Shown piece by piece: positions 10,918 to 22,386 of a stretch of 64,000 bases of DNA (position 1 is the stretch's first letter; the number at the start of each line of letters is the position of its first letter). The notes under the pieces are model-generated. The model was given only the letters and a program-made list of their open reading frames with translations. It was not told the origin of the DNA and ran no database searches. A program made the position numbers and the translations under genes. The stretch is from Tolypocladium sp. Sup5 PDA-1 (lineage: Eukaryota; Ascomycota; Sordariomycetes; Hypocreales; Ophiocordycipitaceae): contig JPHH03000016.1 of assembly GCA_000750105.3 (NCBI GenBank), positions 124,001 to 188,000 on the forward strand. The letters are read 5' to 3'.

Positions 10918-11101
10918 TAAGACTCATAATCTATTTACTTGGAAGTAGCCAAGTAGGCCTACTTCCAAATAGGCAGAGTGGCACTGCGTCATGATTCAAT
11001 CATGCTTGGTACTCCAGCAAGTCCAGTTCGTAAATGACATTAATAATATCTATATCCAAGAAACCCCACCCATATTTTAAACGTGAATCGCATCAAGCAT
11101 C

Positions 11102-12889
11102 TTACACGCGGCTCGGGACACGGTCGTTGACGTCGGACCCGGAGTCGCTGTCCTTGTTCAGCGTCTGCTCGTTGTTGAGCTTGGGGTTGCGCAGCATGAC
11201 GGCGAAGAAGATAAGCGGAACGCAAAGGCAGATGCCGGTAATGGTCAGGACGCGCTGGACGGACTGGTAGGCGTCGACGACAGCAATCCGCTCGGGTGTG
11301 CCCATGGGATAGACCATCACGACGTTGGTAAAGGGATCGCCGTAGGCCGGCACAGCCAGGGTCGAGTTGACGCCAGAGAGCGTCTCGCTGAGCTTCGAGG
11401 GCAGCATCTGCGTCCAGATGGCTCCAGAGACGGTGTTTCCCAGCGCGGAGCCGATGTTGTACATGGCCAGGTAGATGCCGGTCATGACAGCTAGGTTCTC
11501 GTGCTTGACGCCGACCTGCAGCGACGCCTGGGCAGTGTACGGGAACATGCCGCCAGCCACGCCGAGAAGCACCTGCGCACCGATGATACCAGCGCGGCCA
11601 CTGCCGGTGACCGAGCCGCGGTAGTATATGAGCAGGCCAAAGGCGACCATGTAGAGACAGGTTCCGATGACGACGAAGATCTTGAGCCGGCGCACCTTGA
11701 AGACGACCAGGCCGAGGATAGGGCCAATGATGACGCTAGTGAAGGAATATAGTGAGATAATGCGAGTAGCGGCACCAACGGAAAAGTCAAAGGCGACCTG
11801 CAGCACCGTGAAGAGATAGTCGGACTGCATGGTAAAGGCAAAGTTGAGGAAGATGGCGATGCCAAAGGGCGCCCAAACGCCGCGGTCCTTCATGAGCGAA
11901 AAGGGGGCGAGGGGATGAGGCGCGCGGAGCTCCCAGAAGACGAAGACCGGAATACATAGGATGCCGACGACGAGGGGCGCAATGACATGGGCCGTCCGCC
12001 ACTGCTCCTGGAAGCCGCCGGCAATGGTCAGGGGCACGAGGATGAGGGCGAAGACGGCGATCATGAGGATGATGCCGACGATATCGAGCAGCCAGAAGAG
12101 CTCGAAGGTGAAGTTGCGGAAGCCTAGCATCTGGAAGGAGGAGCGGTAGCCGTCGAGGAGGCCCTGCTTCTTGGCGCGGCGCGAGACGTTCCAGAGGCTG
12201 AGGATGAGCGGCAGGGCGCAGACGGGGTAGATGATGCACCACATGCCGATGCCCCAGTGCCAGGTGGTGGCGCCGAGGACGGCCTGCGAGACGTTGCCGC
12301 TGACCCAGGTATTGATGATGAAGGGCAGGGCGGGGATGTAGCTGAAGAAGAGGCGGGCGCGGGTCGAGGTGATGTCGGCGATGATGACCTCGACGAGCAG
12401 GATGATCATGGTGTAGCCGATCTGGTAGATGACGCTGCCGCCGGCGAAGGTGTTGACGTCGGTGGCGACGGCCTCGATGACCGTGCCGAGCACGTAGAAG
12501 AAGACGGACAGGCAGATGAGCTCGACGCGGCCGAAGACGTCGGCGATCTTGGCCGACGTGGGCTGGGCAGCGGCAGCAATAACGGCACGAACGACGTTGA
12601 TGGTGGCCAGCAGCGAGTGGACGCCGAACGAGGCCGTGGCGATGGGCTGGTAGGCATAGCGCAGGGTGCCGTCGAGGCCGTAGGCGTAGGCGACGAGGAA
12701 GACGCCGAGGAAGATGAAGACGCGGTCGGTGAAGGTGATGGCCGAGGAGAGGGCCTCGACGCGGGCCACGCCGGGCGACTTGATGTCCTTGACGGCGTCT
12801 GCGGCAGACACATGCCCTCCACTGACGTGGTTGTCGTCGAGGCGCGTCGTCTTTTCGCAGACGCCCAGGTCGGCATCGGGATGCGCCAT
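11102..12889 (-). CDS. Siderophore-iron MFS transporter (SIT/ARN/MirB family)
   Basis: An intronless 595-residue protein starts at the ATG at 12889. The frame is open a further 48 codons upstream but without an ATG, and that part reads like leader. The sequence shows the SIT signature after TM1 (YGLDGTLRYAYQPIA), a TSAKIADVFGR cytoplasmic loop, ALPFIINTWVSGN and WHWGIGMWCIIYP, with about 14 membrane segments and the family's normal length. Family members sit in the plasma membrane or vesicles and take up ferric hydroxamate siderophores by proton symport. An AT-rich TTATAAG (minus strand, about 13078-13084) lies roughly 190 nt upstream and may be the TATA element. Iron-repressed expression is expected from the family; no GATA-type site was checked exhaustively. 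Confidence 0.9.
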   Translation of the reverse strand: MAHPDADLGVCEKTTRLDDNHVSGGHVSAADAVKDIKSPGVARVEALSSAITFTDRVFIFLGVFLVAYAYGLDGTLRYAYQPIATASFGVHSLLATINVVRAVIAAAAQPTSAKIADVFGRVELICLSVFFYVLGTVIEAVATDVNTFAGGSVIYQIGYTMIILLVEVIIADITSTRARLFFSYIPALPFIINTWVSGNVSQAVLGATTWHWGIGMWCIIYPVCALPLILSLWNVSRRAKKQGLLDGYRSSFQMLGFRNFTFELFWLLDIVGIILMIAVFALILVPLTIAGGFQEQWRTAHVIAPLVVGILCIPVFVFWELRAPHPLAPFSLMKDRGVWAPFGIAIFLNFAFTMQSDYLFTVLQVAFDFSVGAATRIISLYSFTSVIIGPILGLVVFKVRRLKIFVVIGTCLYMVAFGLLIYYRGSVTGSGRAGIIGAQVLLGVAGGMFPYTAQASLQVGVKHENLAVMTGIYLAMYNIGSALGNTVSGAIWTQMLPSKLSETLSGVNSTLAVPAYGDPFTNVVMVYPMGTPERIAVVDAYQSVQRVLTITGICLCVPLIFFAVMLRNPKLNNEQTLNKDSDSGSDVNDRVPSRV

Positions 12890-15800
12890 GGTGGTGACGT
12901 GCTCACGGGAGCTCAGCGGCCGAGGGAGTCCACACAGCAGCAACAGGTCGGGCAGCAAGCCGATGGAGGAGGAGGAGACGATCCGACAGGCAGAGGAGAG
13001 GAAGACAGGGGAGAGGAGAGGTGGCGGTGGCACGACTGCTGCAGTCAGGCTCCGGATGCGGAGGGTGATCGCCAGGTCTTATAAGGCATGCGGGCGATCG
13101 ATTACCTACCTTGCCCGTTGGTGGGTCCTTTCAGGAATCCAACTTGGTGTTACAACGGCAAAACGGGTAGGTACGAATAGGTAGATAACCTTAATACCGG
13201 CTTATCCGCTGGCGGGTCCCTGAGACCGACACCTTAATTATATTAGAGCGTCTTGAGCGTGTACTCGTACTTCGTAGCAACGCGAGGGCTGCCCACTTAC
13301 AGCGCCTACCTCCACCACCTCAGCAGTCGACTCACAGCCAAGAGCCTCAGGTCTTGCGCGCAAATTCCCTCCTCCTCCTCCATCACCACGCACCCTTACC
13401 CCTGCTGTCAAAAAAATAAAATAAAAAATCGTAGCCTCCTTCTCTTGGCCCGGTTATCAGATCCATCTGATTATCGTGCTAAGTTGTAACCACCGGCGCT
13501 AGGCTGAAATCTCTTCACGGCGCAGCGCCAGGCAGCACTAAAATGCACCGCCAGCGCCGGGGATTGGCCCAAAGACGAGGGCCTCGGCCGGGGGATCCTC
13601 TTCCGCGTGGCCAGAGCTGGCTTGGCTGGGCAGGACAGGACGAGAAGAATCTGATTGTTGGTCGGCGATGCGGTGATTGATATGTGATGGATGGGTCTGG
13701 CCCAACGGCCCAAGGCACGGTTCCGTTCATGAGCCCACCAGGTAGGTATGATGGTCTGGTGCCAAACAGCCCACGGAACTCTCACAGGCGCAATGCAGCA
13801 GGTTGTGCCCGTGGATTCCGGGAACCCCAACACCATCGGCGCATCAAGAGCGGCAAAGTGACAACCCGGCATCGCGTCTACGTCCAGTTACTGATCGGAT
13901 GAGACGTGCCGGGCATGTCTTGCGTCTCCTCAACCGCAGCGCCGGAAACAACTCACGGCAGCGGTCTGTCCGTCCCGCTGCGCCCTGCTGGTCAAAGCGG
14001 ACCTGGAAGCTGTTGGTTGACGAGCCCGCCAAGTGCTGCGGCGCAAGTCTCCTCGACGTCTCCGTGGGAGTCGGACCATGACTGGAACCATCAACGGGTC
14101 AGTTCAGTGGTTCTGGACTGGTCGATGCCATTGCGCCTGACTCGGGCTCGTCGGGAAAACACACATATTCCCCAAGAACTTTCAACCAAAGCCAACATCT
14201 CAACCAGTCCTGGGCGGATCGGTTTTATATACATGACCCGGTACTTCGTAGTAGGCCCGCTTGGCCTGGTCTTGTTGCGGCGATGTACTCCGTAGTGGGA
14301 CTCCAAGACGGACGCACGCAAGGCACGTCACCAATTCGTCGCTGTGGGACTGACCAGTGGCCCGGGACCAGCTTTGCGACGGTTCTTTTCGCTGGAACTT
14401 GCCAGCGTTTGCCGTGGGTCATCTCTCGTCTTCTTAGTGTCGCGGTCCCTGGTCCATCCGGGTTGCTTGTCGACACGGTTCATAAAAAAGAGCTCCCGAG
14501 ACTCGGCGACACAGGGTCTTGATTTGGCATTATCAATTATTGTACATAATAACAGCGCGGTGGCCGCCATGGTTTCGGCTTTCAACCGACTTCAATGCCG
14601 CTCTCGAGTCTCGGGCCTTGAGCCTGCTCGCAAAGCTCGACGCCACGCATGCACACTACAGAGGAACCTTAAAACCTTGGTTTTATTTAGCCTGGCCGCC
14701 GCTGCCGCCCGCCCTCCGAGTCGAGCCTGCCGGGGCTTGCGTCGCCGGGAATGGCGCACGCCCGATGACGGACAGGGCTTGCTGCGCTCCAGCTGCGACG
14801 GTGCGAGACCTTTTGACTCTCCCTCGGCAACGCCGTGCCAGTGACTGCGCCGCCCGTTCCTCCTCCGTCTCTGCCGCGCGGCGGCCTCTCCGCATCGCGA
14901 CGCAGCTTACAGGAATCCCAAGCAGGAATGCTCCGAACAGGTCCTTTAACTTTAAGTTTCAACTTAAGCAGTGGCATTTAATGGAGCGCAGGTCCTCGAA
15001 GTACGATGTGTTCACTCGTAGCTCCGAGTTGGGCCCCGGTGCCGCACGCTGGAGTCCCTTGGCAGCTGGTCTGACTCTTGTCAAGTCAACCGGCCCAGCT
15101 CACCTATCCCAGGCTCCCAGCCCATGCATCAAGATCGACGACGTTACGCCAGAAAAGGATACGTACCCGTCGGCTGCCCCTGTGGGGGCCAAACGAAGGA
15201 CGGCCGTCGATTTCTACTCGACTTCCAGCTTTCTCGTATTGGCAACCGTCACTCGACAACATAAAACTACGCGCTCCCTCTGACATTCACTCCCTGGTAA
15301 CCATCCGCTAGCCAGTAATCTTCCATCGGAAGTCGAGACCAAGGTCGCAACGGCGCAGCCTCAGTTCTCATCGCACAAAAGCGGCCCAGCAAGTACTATT
15401 GACCTCCCACATGTGCAACTTCACGTGCTTTATTACAGCTAGCCCGCAGTCGCACAACTCGTTCATGTCGTCAAGATGCAAGTGCAGCTTAAATCCCGAG
15501 CATCCAGTTATCGCGCCCAGGTTGGTTCTCACGGGGTACACCATAAGCAGGGCAGACATATGCCTGCCATGGATAGCTCCCCAGCCACCTTCATCTAGCT
15601 GCTCCAACGGAACACAGCAGACTCACTCGACGGGTCCCAGCCCCGAATGATATCTGACGGGGTGGCACTCTTGTGCCCATCAGCCGTGTAAGTGGCATCG
15701 GGGCTGGATGTCGTGGCCCGCTCTTGACAGAAACACGAGCCGTGTTCATCTGATAAGACCAAGGACCCGCACGCATATTCTTGCGGAAAGCTGTCCATGA

Positions 15801-16657
15801 TCACGTATTAATGCATGCAAGGGCCGCGAAAGGTTGAGGCTAGACTGGTGGCACGGGCTCATGCTAGCCAACCCAGGTTCTGGGGGCTCAGAGCGCTCTG
15901 TGCCATTGCATCGAGCGCCATGGAGTAAAACATACGAACAGTCATCTCGATTCTCGAGCCCAGCATTAAGCTACCGCCTGTGTTGGGAGCGAGCCGTTGC
16001 AAATTGCAACCATTAACAAGATGAAGAAGGGGGGGGGGGGGTTCTGAGCTCGCGTGCCTGCCTCTCAAAGCCTGAATCGCCTGAGCTGCCGCCGCGTCTT
16101 ACGACGATTACCCTCATGTCGGAAACTCGTCGATTACATTCTCACGAGCACGGCCAGGGGTCAATATTGGCAGATACGAGGTCGGTGTCACCACATCAAC
16201 GGACAAGCCCTGATCCAGGGGCAGGCGGCTGGCTGGATCGATCCGGGTGGCCATTCGGACGACCCAGGATCATCACGAAGTTTTCTCGTGCACATGTTGC
16301 TATTTCAAGGCCGTTACTTGAAGTTGCGTCGAAGTTCTGCAGCGTCCTCTGCAGCCACTTACACCGTCATTAACGAGTCCCTGTCCGTGCTACCCCGAGC
16401 TGACAACATGACTACGGCCAATGTTGCGGAAGTCGCGTAAGGGGAGAAGCCGCAATGGTTGCTTTGACTCAACTCTCTTTAACACCCGTCCCCCTTGGTT
16501 CATCATGAGCAGGCAGTCGTCTTTCGTGCCGTCTTTCCTTGGGGCGGTTTCACGTATTGAGCCAGTTCTCAGCCCGAGATAACTTCACATCCGAAGAAGT
16601 CGGACGCCTGGGACTTCTGTATTTACTACGGAGTCGCCTCTCCCAGCGATTTTCAAA
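12890..16657. other. Gene-free stretch of about 3.8 kb
   Basis: No frame is convincing. The longest (14519-15283, plus strand) has the Arg/Ser/Pro-rich, motif-less composition of random GC-rich sequence. A 13-G run lies at 16029-16041. A TACTCCGTA 9-mer occurs at 14286 and TACGGAG at 16627. No transposon protein fragments were recognised. Confidence 0.5.
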
Positions 16658-18026
16658 ATGCACATATACGCCATTATACTTGTCGCCGCGGCAGGGTATA
16701 CCGCTGCCCACGATGCGAGTCCTGGCGTTCCCCGGTTCATGGCAACTCAAGGCCATGCAGGCCGACTGGAGATCCCAGTCTCTCATCTGGCTCGCCGGCA
16801 AGGTCCTGAAGCTGCCCCGCCGCTTGACGTGACAAAGCGGCAGTCTGCCGATGGTCGATGCGGAGTCGAGTTCGGAACGTCGTGTGAAGCGGGTGACTGC
16901 TGCTCCAAGGGAGGGTGAGTTGCTCCGGGTGTGTGTATGTATAACCTTTGCACATCAAGCTTACCGACGACGACGTGATGCAGATGGTGTGGCCGGGGCT
17001 ACGTTTACTGCTCGTCTCCCGCGTGCCAGATCGAGTACAGCGACAGCTGCGACGGCAACGTCCGCCCGAACGGCCGGGACACGGAGGACGTCCCGCGTCC
17101 GCAAGTGGGGCCGGTGCCGTACGGGCAGGCCATCTACCACTGTGAGGTCGACGGCGTCATTGCGCTCTCGTTTGACGACGGGCCGTTCATCTACACTGAA
17201 GACCTGCTCAACCTGCTCCGTGTACGTCTGCCTTGACCGGATACCCCGACAGTTATTCATCTAATAGTAATTAATCCTCTACAAGGAATACAAGGCCACG
17301 GCAACCTTCTTCATCACCGGCCGAAACCTCGGCAAGGGCGCCATCAACGACGCCAGCAAGCCCTGGCCGGCTTTCATCCGTCGCATGCACGACGAAGGAC
17401 ACCAGGTCGCGAGCCACACCTGGTCGCACCAGCGCCTCACAGAGCTCACCCGTGCCAAGCTCCGCAGCCAGATGCTCTTCAACGAGATCGCCCTCGCCGA
17501 CATCCTCGGCTTCTTCCCGACCTACATGCGGCCGCCATACTCGGCAAGCAACGATGATACGGACGGCTGGCTCGGCAAGCTGGGCTACCACGTCACCTAC
17601 TTCAACCTCGACACCGAGGGCTACCTGCACGACAGCCCCGAGGCCATCCAGCGGTCCAAGGACATCTGGGACGAGGCCGTCGAGGGCCAAGACCCGCGGG
17701 AAACCCGCTGGCTGCAGATTGAGCACGACACGGTCGACCAGTCGGTGCACAACCTCACCAGGCACATGCTCGAGTCGCTGTCCCGAAACGGCTTCCGCTC
17801 CGTGACGGTGGGCGAGTGCCTGGGCGACCCGTCGGAGAACTGGTACCGAAAGCTCGGTTCCGCGTCTCATCCGCCCACGACCGACGGACGCTGTGGCGGC
17901 GATCACGGCGACGCGACTTGCCTGGGCGAGGGGGCTGAGACGTGCTGCTCGCAGCGCGGATGGTGCGGGAACACCACCGACCACTGCGGGCAAGGCTGCC
18001 AGAGGGAGTACGGGACTTGTACATAG
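16658..18026 (+). CDS. Chitin deacetylase with chitin-binding (CBM18) modules at both ends
   Basis: Three exons, 16658-16914, 16984-17221 and 17286-18026, give 411 residues. A signal peptide (about residues 1-17) is followed by a Cys-rich CBM18-like module (about 67-108). The NodB polysaccharide deacetylase domain (about 138-350) has motif 1 SFDDGP (148-153), motif 2 SHTWSH (208-213) supplying the zinc histidines, motif 3 RPPY (247-250), and a late IEHDT segment. A second CBM18 with the CCSQRGWCG core ends the protein. The enzyme removes acetyl groups from chitin, giving chitosan, at the cell wall or outside the cell, and the two binding modules should hold it on chitin. The first intron splits the N-terminal CBM18 between GG and A, restoring GGWCGRGYVYC. 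Confidence 0.92.
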
Positions 18027-18159
18027 AAACTTAGATGTATTCAGGGAGGCAGCCCGATGTTCAGGCTGCGAGCTTGCTGCAGGGCTGAACAGGAGAGGCT
18101 GAATATAGGCTGAGGCTGTATTCTTCTACTGAGTTATACTTTATACCTTCCAAGGTTTT

Positions 18160-20422
18160 CTATAAGCAGGTTCCAGCTGGGCAACCAATCGAAGTCCCTA
18201 TACCTTCACCTAATAATCCGGCAATCTGCAAAACAGCACCAACCACTCCGCCGAGACCCTCGCCCGCAATGAGCCCGGCAGCAACAGCATATCCATAGTC
18301 TTTGAATGATGAACCTTTTCTTCCTCGCCAAAGCCAGGCTCCAAGAGCGCCCAATATGGAAGCGGTAGTAAAGGCAGGCGCGGGCAGAACGAACGCCAGT
18401 GCAACGGCACCCCAGTTGGGCAGATAACCACGGACCCATTCGCGTCTACCGACGAGGAAGTATTGACGGAACAAGACCTGCATGATAGCCACCATGCCCA
18501 TTGCGCCGGCGAAGATCTTGGAGGACCGTGGAATGGAGACGGAGGAATCATTGACGGCTCGAGCCACGGCGGCCCAAGCTGAGACAGACGGTGCTCCGAA
18601 CGGGCAGTCTGCTTCCTCCTTGAGGATGCAAGGGTACGCGCCGACGAAGAGGACAAACATGCCAGGGGCAAGGAATACAGCCGCCAGGGTGCCCAGAGCG
18701 TGCGCTGTCCATTGTTTGACAGGGGGCGTGCCGAGGAGGAACCCGGTGCGAAAGTCTGAGACGAGGCTCACGGCAACCTCAGCACTGCCGGATACCAGAC
18801 TGCCGGCGAGCAGATTGGTCCTCAGGGCATCCCGCGTCGGCAGTCCTCCGACGCCACCAAACATGAGTTGCGATGCTTTCGAAACCGCGGCGATTGGTGC
18901 CTGGTCTGTGATGGCGCTGACCTGGATGACGAGGAAAGAGAAGACAAAGGCCATGGCACAAGCCAAGGCAGTCAACCCCGGGTTGATCCCCAACCAGGAC
19001 TTGAAAATCACGAGGGCCATGGAAATGGACACAAGCAGGCCTGAGATCCATATCCATGATGGAAACCGGTCTTCATCACGGGGGCAGTCTTGGGCTTGAT
19101 CGCCGTCGTGATCCATCCGAGAGCCGAGGGGTGACTGGAAATCACCGGCGCGCTTGTTGGTCAACAAAGTGTTGAACAGTGAGCTGGTCCCGCGCCCCGT
19201 CGACTTCAGGCCAGTCCAGACCGCCTTGTACTGGACAATGAGTTCAGCCATCGAACTGCACGTCATGATCATGACACCCGGCCACAGAAGCCAGTATCGG
19301 GGGGAAGTGGCAGTGTGGCCAAGATCTTTCAGGGACGTATAGCTATAATAGCCTTCCCAGTTTGGGTCAGTGGAACGTGGAATACCGACACACTCGCCGC
19401 TGAGAATCAGAAGAGGGCCGATAATCCCCCAGGCCAGAACGGCACCGCCAAACATGGAAAGCGCTGCATTCAAGCCAATCAACATACCACTCCCTATGAA
19501 CGCAGGGCTCCATTCGAGGTACCACCCCCATGACTCTACGCCCAGTGCCCATGGAGCACCATAACCGCTCAGCACGTGAATCAAGGTGAATACATGCGAG
19601 TCGTAGAGGATGCCAATCGCGTAATAGGACACGATGCGCTGCGTAAACGCAGCCGCAAAGGACGCACCCAGGGCTTTGAGCTTCCTGATAGCCTCGTGGG
19701 CAGTCCGCCCAGCGTGCATGGACTTGATGGTAAGAGCAACTGCGGTGGGGGTGGGGAAGAGAAGCCTCAGCTCTCGAGCAACTTGGATGAGGAAAAATCT
19801 CCGAAACGCAGTTGCAAAGAACACGCCAAAAGAGCCGCAGACGAAGGTGACGCAGATGATCAAGCCAAAGTCATCTCTCGGGCTCTTCGACTGAGTTCCG
19901 AGCACGTACATGGCTGGAATGGCGCCGACGAAAAGACCAGGCATGCTACCGGCCCCCATTGCTGCCGCTTGGATGATGCTATTTTCGCGGGCCCCGAACG
20001 CACCGCCAAGAAGTGGGAGCGTCGTTCGGCTGAGGGGCTTCATGATGCCATATCCCAATAGAGCGCCCAACGTCGAAGCGGGAAACCCTAGGCCCGTCTT
20101 CAGACCTATTTACAAACCATAAGGATAAAAGCCCGTCAACAAGAATGAAGCTTGGCTTACCGAGGTATAGATTCGAGGCGTTGACCAGAGATCCCAGCAT
20201 GATGCCAACAACAAGAGCACGAATCTTCAAGCAGTCACGCTCCTCGGGCGGGACGACACCCATCCTCAGAGGGGTGTACAAGTCCAGCGCGTCATCTGCG
20301 CCGTCATCCCTGTCAGACTCTGGTACGACGTCGCGCGGAAGGAGAGGCTCGGCCTCATCACTTGATCTCTCGCTGTCTCCTCTCGAACCCCGGGGGTTTC
20401 GGAAGCCGCTTGTCGAATCCAT
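18160..20422 (-). CDS. OPT-superfamily transporter (oligopeptide/metal-complex type)
   Basis: Two exons, 20161-20422 and 18160-20105 (55-nt intron), give 735 residues. The hydrophilic, Ser/Asp-rich N-terminus (about 60 residues) precedes some 14-16 hydrophobic segments. The joint reads NLYLGLKTGLGFPASTLGALLGYG, a conserved OPT membrane segment. The overall pattern is closest to the yeast YGL114W / plant YSL side of the family rather than classic tetrapeptide OPTs. Members carry oligopeptides, glutathione derivatives or metal-chelate complexes across plasma or internal membranes. The gene ends about 130 nt from the convergent chitin deacetylase. The substrate is unknown. Confidence 0.88.
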
Positions 20423-21018
20423 CCCTCAATGGCTGCAGCGACTGACAGGAGATGCTTTGTTCCAATTCGTGAGAGCCGGGGGAAATGAACTCAGAGATTG
20501 GTGCAAGGCAGAGATCGAGGATGACGCGGAGGGAAACTTGGCGTGCATACGCTTCGTTTGTCCAACATTCCTCTTAGTGCTAGGCAGTCACACGACTCCG
20601 TTTGTTCATTGAAACGTTTACCTGCATATGGGCACCCATGTGAAACTGATCAATACCTGGATCTTCGGTTGGTTGATTGGTTGGTTGGTTCATGTTGGGT
20701 GAATATTCGTAAGCCCGCTGCATGGTCATCAGTAGTGTACCAAAGGAGCCAAAGGAGGTGACTGTGCATTGCCCTTTGCCCATTCGTTGAAGCGTACAAC
20801 GCATGCCGGCTACATGCAGTCAGAACGACCGTCACGAAGCAGCCTAACATGATTGGATATGAGACGGGATTATTCGCCAGCTCGCAGAACGATACAACAT
20901 GCAGGCCTTAAAAAGAAAACTGACCTAGCAAGAAGGCTCAGAGCGAGCCTTGCCCTTATGCCTTCTGGTGATTGCTGCGCCGAAACTCAATTTCTGACTT
21001 CCAATTTCTGTTGAGGAT
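20423..21018. other. Divergent promoter region between the OPT transporter and the DOMON-b561 gene
   Basis: No coding signal. A short GGTT-rich tandem stretch lies at about 20668-20692. Confidence 0.5.
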
Positions 21019-22386
21019 ATGTTTGGCACCATGGGGTTGCTTCGAATTGGCATTCGACTCTACGTTCTACTCGAGGTCTTGTTGTTTGCCCTCGCCGGCG
21101 ATCCAGCACAATACTGCCGTTATGGCTACGCTGAGGGTGAAATCGATTTCTGCATGGGAGTCGTCACGCTCCATAATCGCTCTACGAACGCCTACGACCT
21201 ATACATGCGAATGCGGGTGACTCGGTCATCTGCCCTAGGGTGGACAGCAATCGGTACGGGCCCAGCGATGGATGGCTCATTAATGTTCATCGTCTACGGC
21301 GATCCACGTTCAGGAGAAGCTCCCGTCCTAAGTATCCGCGCCTCGAATGGGCATCACCAGCCAGAGGTCCTTTCACCCGCCACGATGGGGGAATCCCAGA
21401 TGCGAACTGTCTGGGCCGATTGGGCGCCCGGTCGGCTTCCCGGGACTTACGCTGCCGAGTTGGCTTTCATCTGTCATGCTTGCTCTCGATGGCCAGGTAC
21501 GCCCATCTCGGCCTCGTCAAATTCACAACCGTGGATATGGGCGTGGAACGACAAGCAAGAAATGGGGGACTTCCGAGCCGACGCGAAACTCCAGATGCAC
21601 AAACACCACGCGGGTAATGGCGGATGGGGTATATTCTATGTCGACATGGCTCGCACGATCAGCGAGGAAGAACACCTTCCCTCCTTGCCACCCTTGCGGT
21701 CTGATGTCGAGACTTACGGCACATCAAACGAACCGATCGGCGCCTCTGGTCTGCTGGAGTCGCTGAAAGCACGACCCCTCGTCTACGCCCACGGAATCCT
21801 CTTGATCGCAGCCTTCCTGATATTGTTCCCCGCTGGCGTGGCCGCTCTGCGTTTCGGATCTCCCAAGGCATTCACATACCATTGGACAATGCAGCTAGCT
21901 GGTAGCCTGTCGGCCGGTATAGCAATCATCCTTGGCCTTGTCATGAGCCGCGGTAGGCCGTTTCTCACGGTACACCAATGCTTAGGCGTGGTCGTCGCCC
22001 TGGTGTTGAGCGCCCAGGGATTCCTGGGCTGGTCCCATCACTTGACGTTTCTGAAGATACGGCGCCGAACTTGGGTGTCGCATGCCCACATATGGGCAGG
22101 CCGACTAATTATGCTATTTGGATGGGTGAATATTATCACGGGCTTATCTCTGTCAGGTCACCGACACACAGCCATTGCTTTCGGAGTATTAGAGGCCCTA
22201 GGGGCTTTAGTACCCTGTATCTGGATAGCTGTTGTGAGACTCAGAAGGCGTCGGCGGAACATTGAGAAACCAGATCAACCGGGTACGGCAGAGGTTGCCT
22301 TGAGGGATGACGTAGACAAGTACTTCTCTCTTGAGCAAGACGATGAGGATAGCGATGGGAGAAGTGCCGTGGAAGTCAAAGATTAG
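21019..22386 (+). CDS. DOMON/CDH-type cytochrome domain fused to cytochrome b561
   Basis: An intronless 455-residue protein. A signal peptide or anchor (about 7-27) is followed by a DOMON domain similar to the cytochrome domain of cellobiose dehydrogenase (about 28-210), with a candidate heme Met (M84 in GPAMDGS) and His (about H198). A cytochrome b561 core (about 250-405) follows, with membrane histidines at H258, H288, H319 and H355/H357. The basic then acidic tail (about 405-455) is cytoplasmic. Such proteins pass electrons across a membrane, for example reducing extracellular metal or oxidase partners. It converges on the RiPP precursor gene, about 770 bp away, so a redox role in that cluster is possible but unproven. 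Confidence 0.88.
   Translation: MFGTMGLLRIGIRLYVLLEVLLFALAGDPAQYCRYGYAEGEIDFCMGVVTLHNRSTNAYDLYMRMRVTRSSALGWTAIGTGPAMDGSLMFIVYGDPRSGEAPVLSIRASNGHHQPEVLSPATMGESQMRTVWADWAPGRLPGTYAAELAFICHACSRWPGTPISASSNSQPWIWAWNDKQEMGDFRADAKLQMHKHHAGNGGWGIFYVDMARTISEEEHLPSLPPLRSDVETYGTSNEPIGASGLLESLKARPLVYAHGILLIAAFLILFPAGVAALRFGSPKAFTYHWTMQLAGSLSAGIAIILGLVMSRGRPFLTVHQCLGVVVALVLSAQGFLGWSHHLTFLKIRRRTWVSHAHIWAGRLIMLFGWVNIITGLSLSGHRHTAIAFGVLEALGALVPCIWIAVVRLRRRRRNIEKPDQPGTAEVALRDDVDKYFSLEQDDEDSDGRSAVEVKD

Larger units (their letters stand above)
10162..11101. other. Intergenic region holding an inverted-repeat element
   Basis: No coding signal. It contains the MITE-like element and a second smaller inverted repeat at about 10937-10970 built around GTAGGCCTACTTCC. 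Confidence 0.6.

Noticed and set aside
11102..13033. Longer siderophore transporter start at 13033
   Set aside because: Start codon would be GTG and the extra 48 residues look like translated leader.
12257..13084. 275-codon plus-strand frame over the siderophore transporter
   Set aside because: Antisense shadow of a GC-rich gene; Gly/Asp/Glu/Val-rich with no domain.
14519..15283. 254-codon frame
   Set aside because: Begins with a non-biological-looking Arg/Ser/Pro/Ala mix, no motif, overlapped by frames on both strands.
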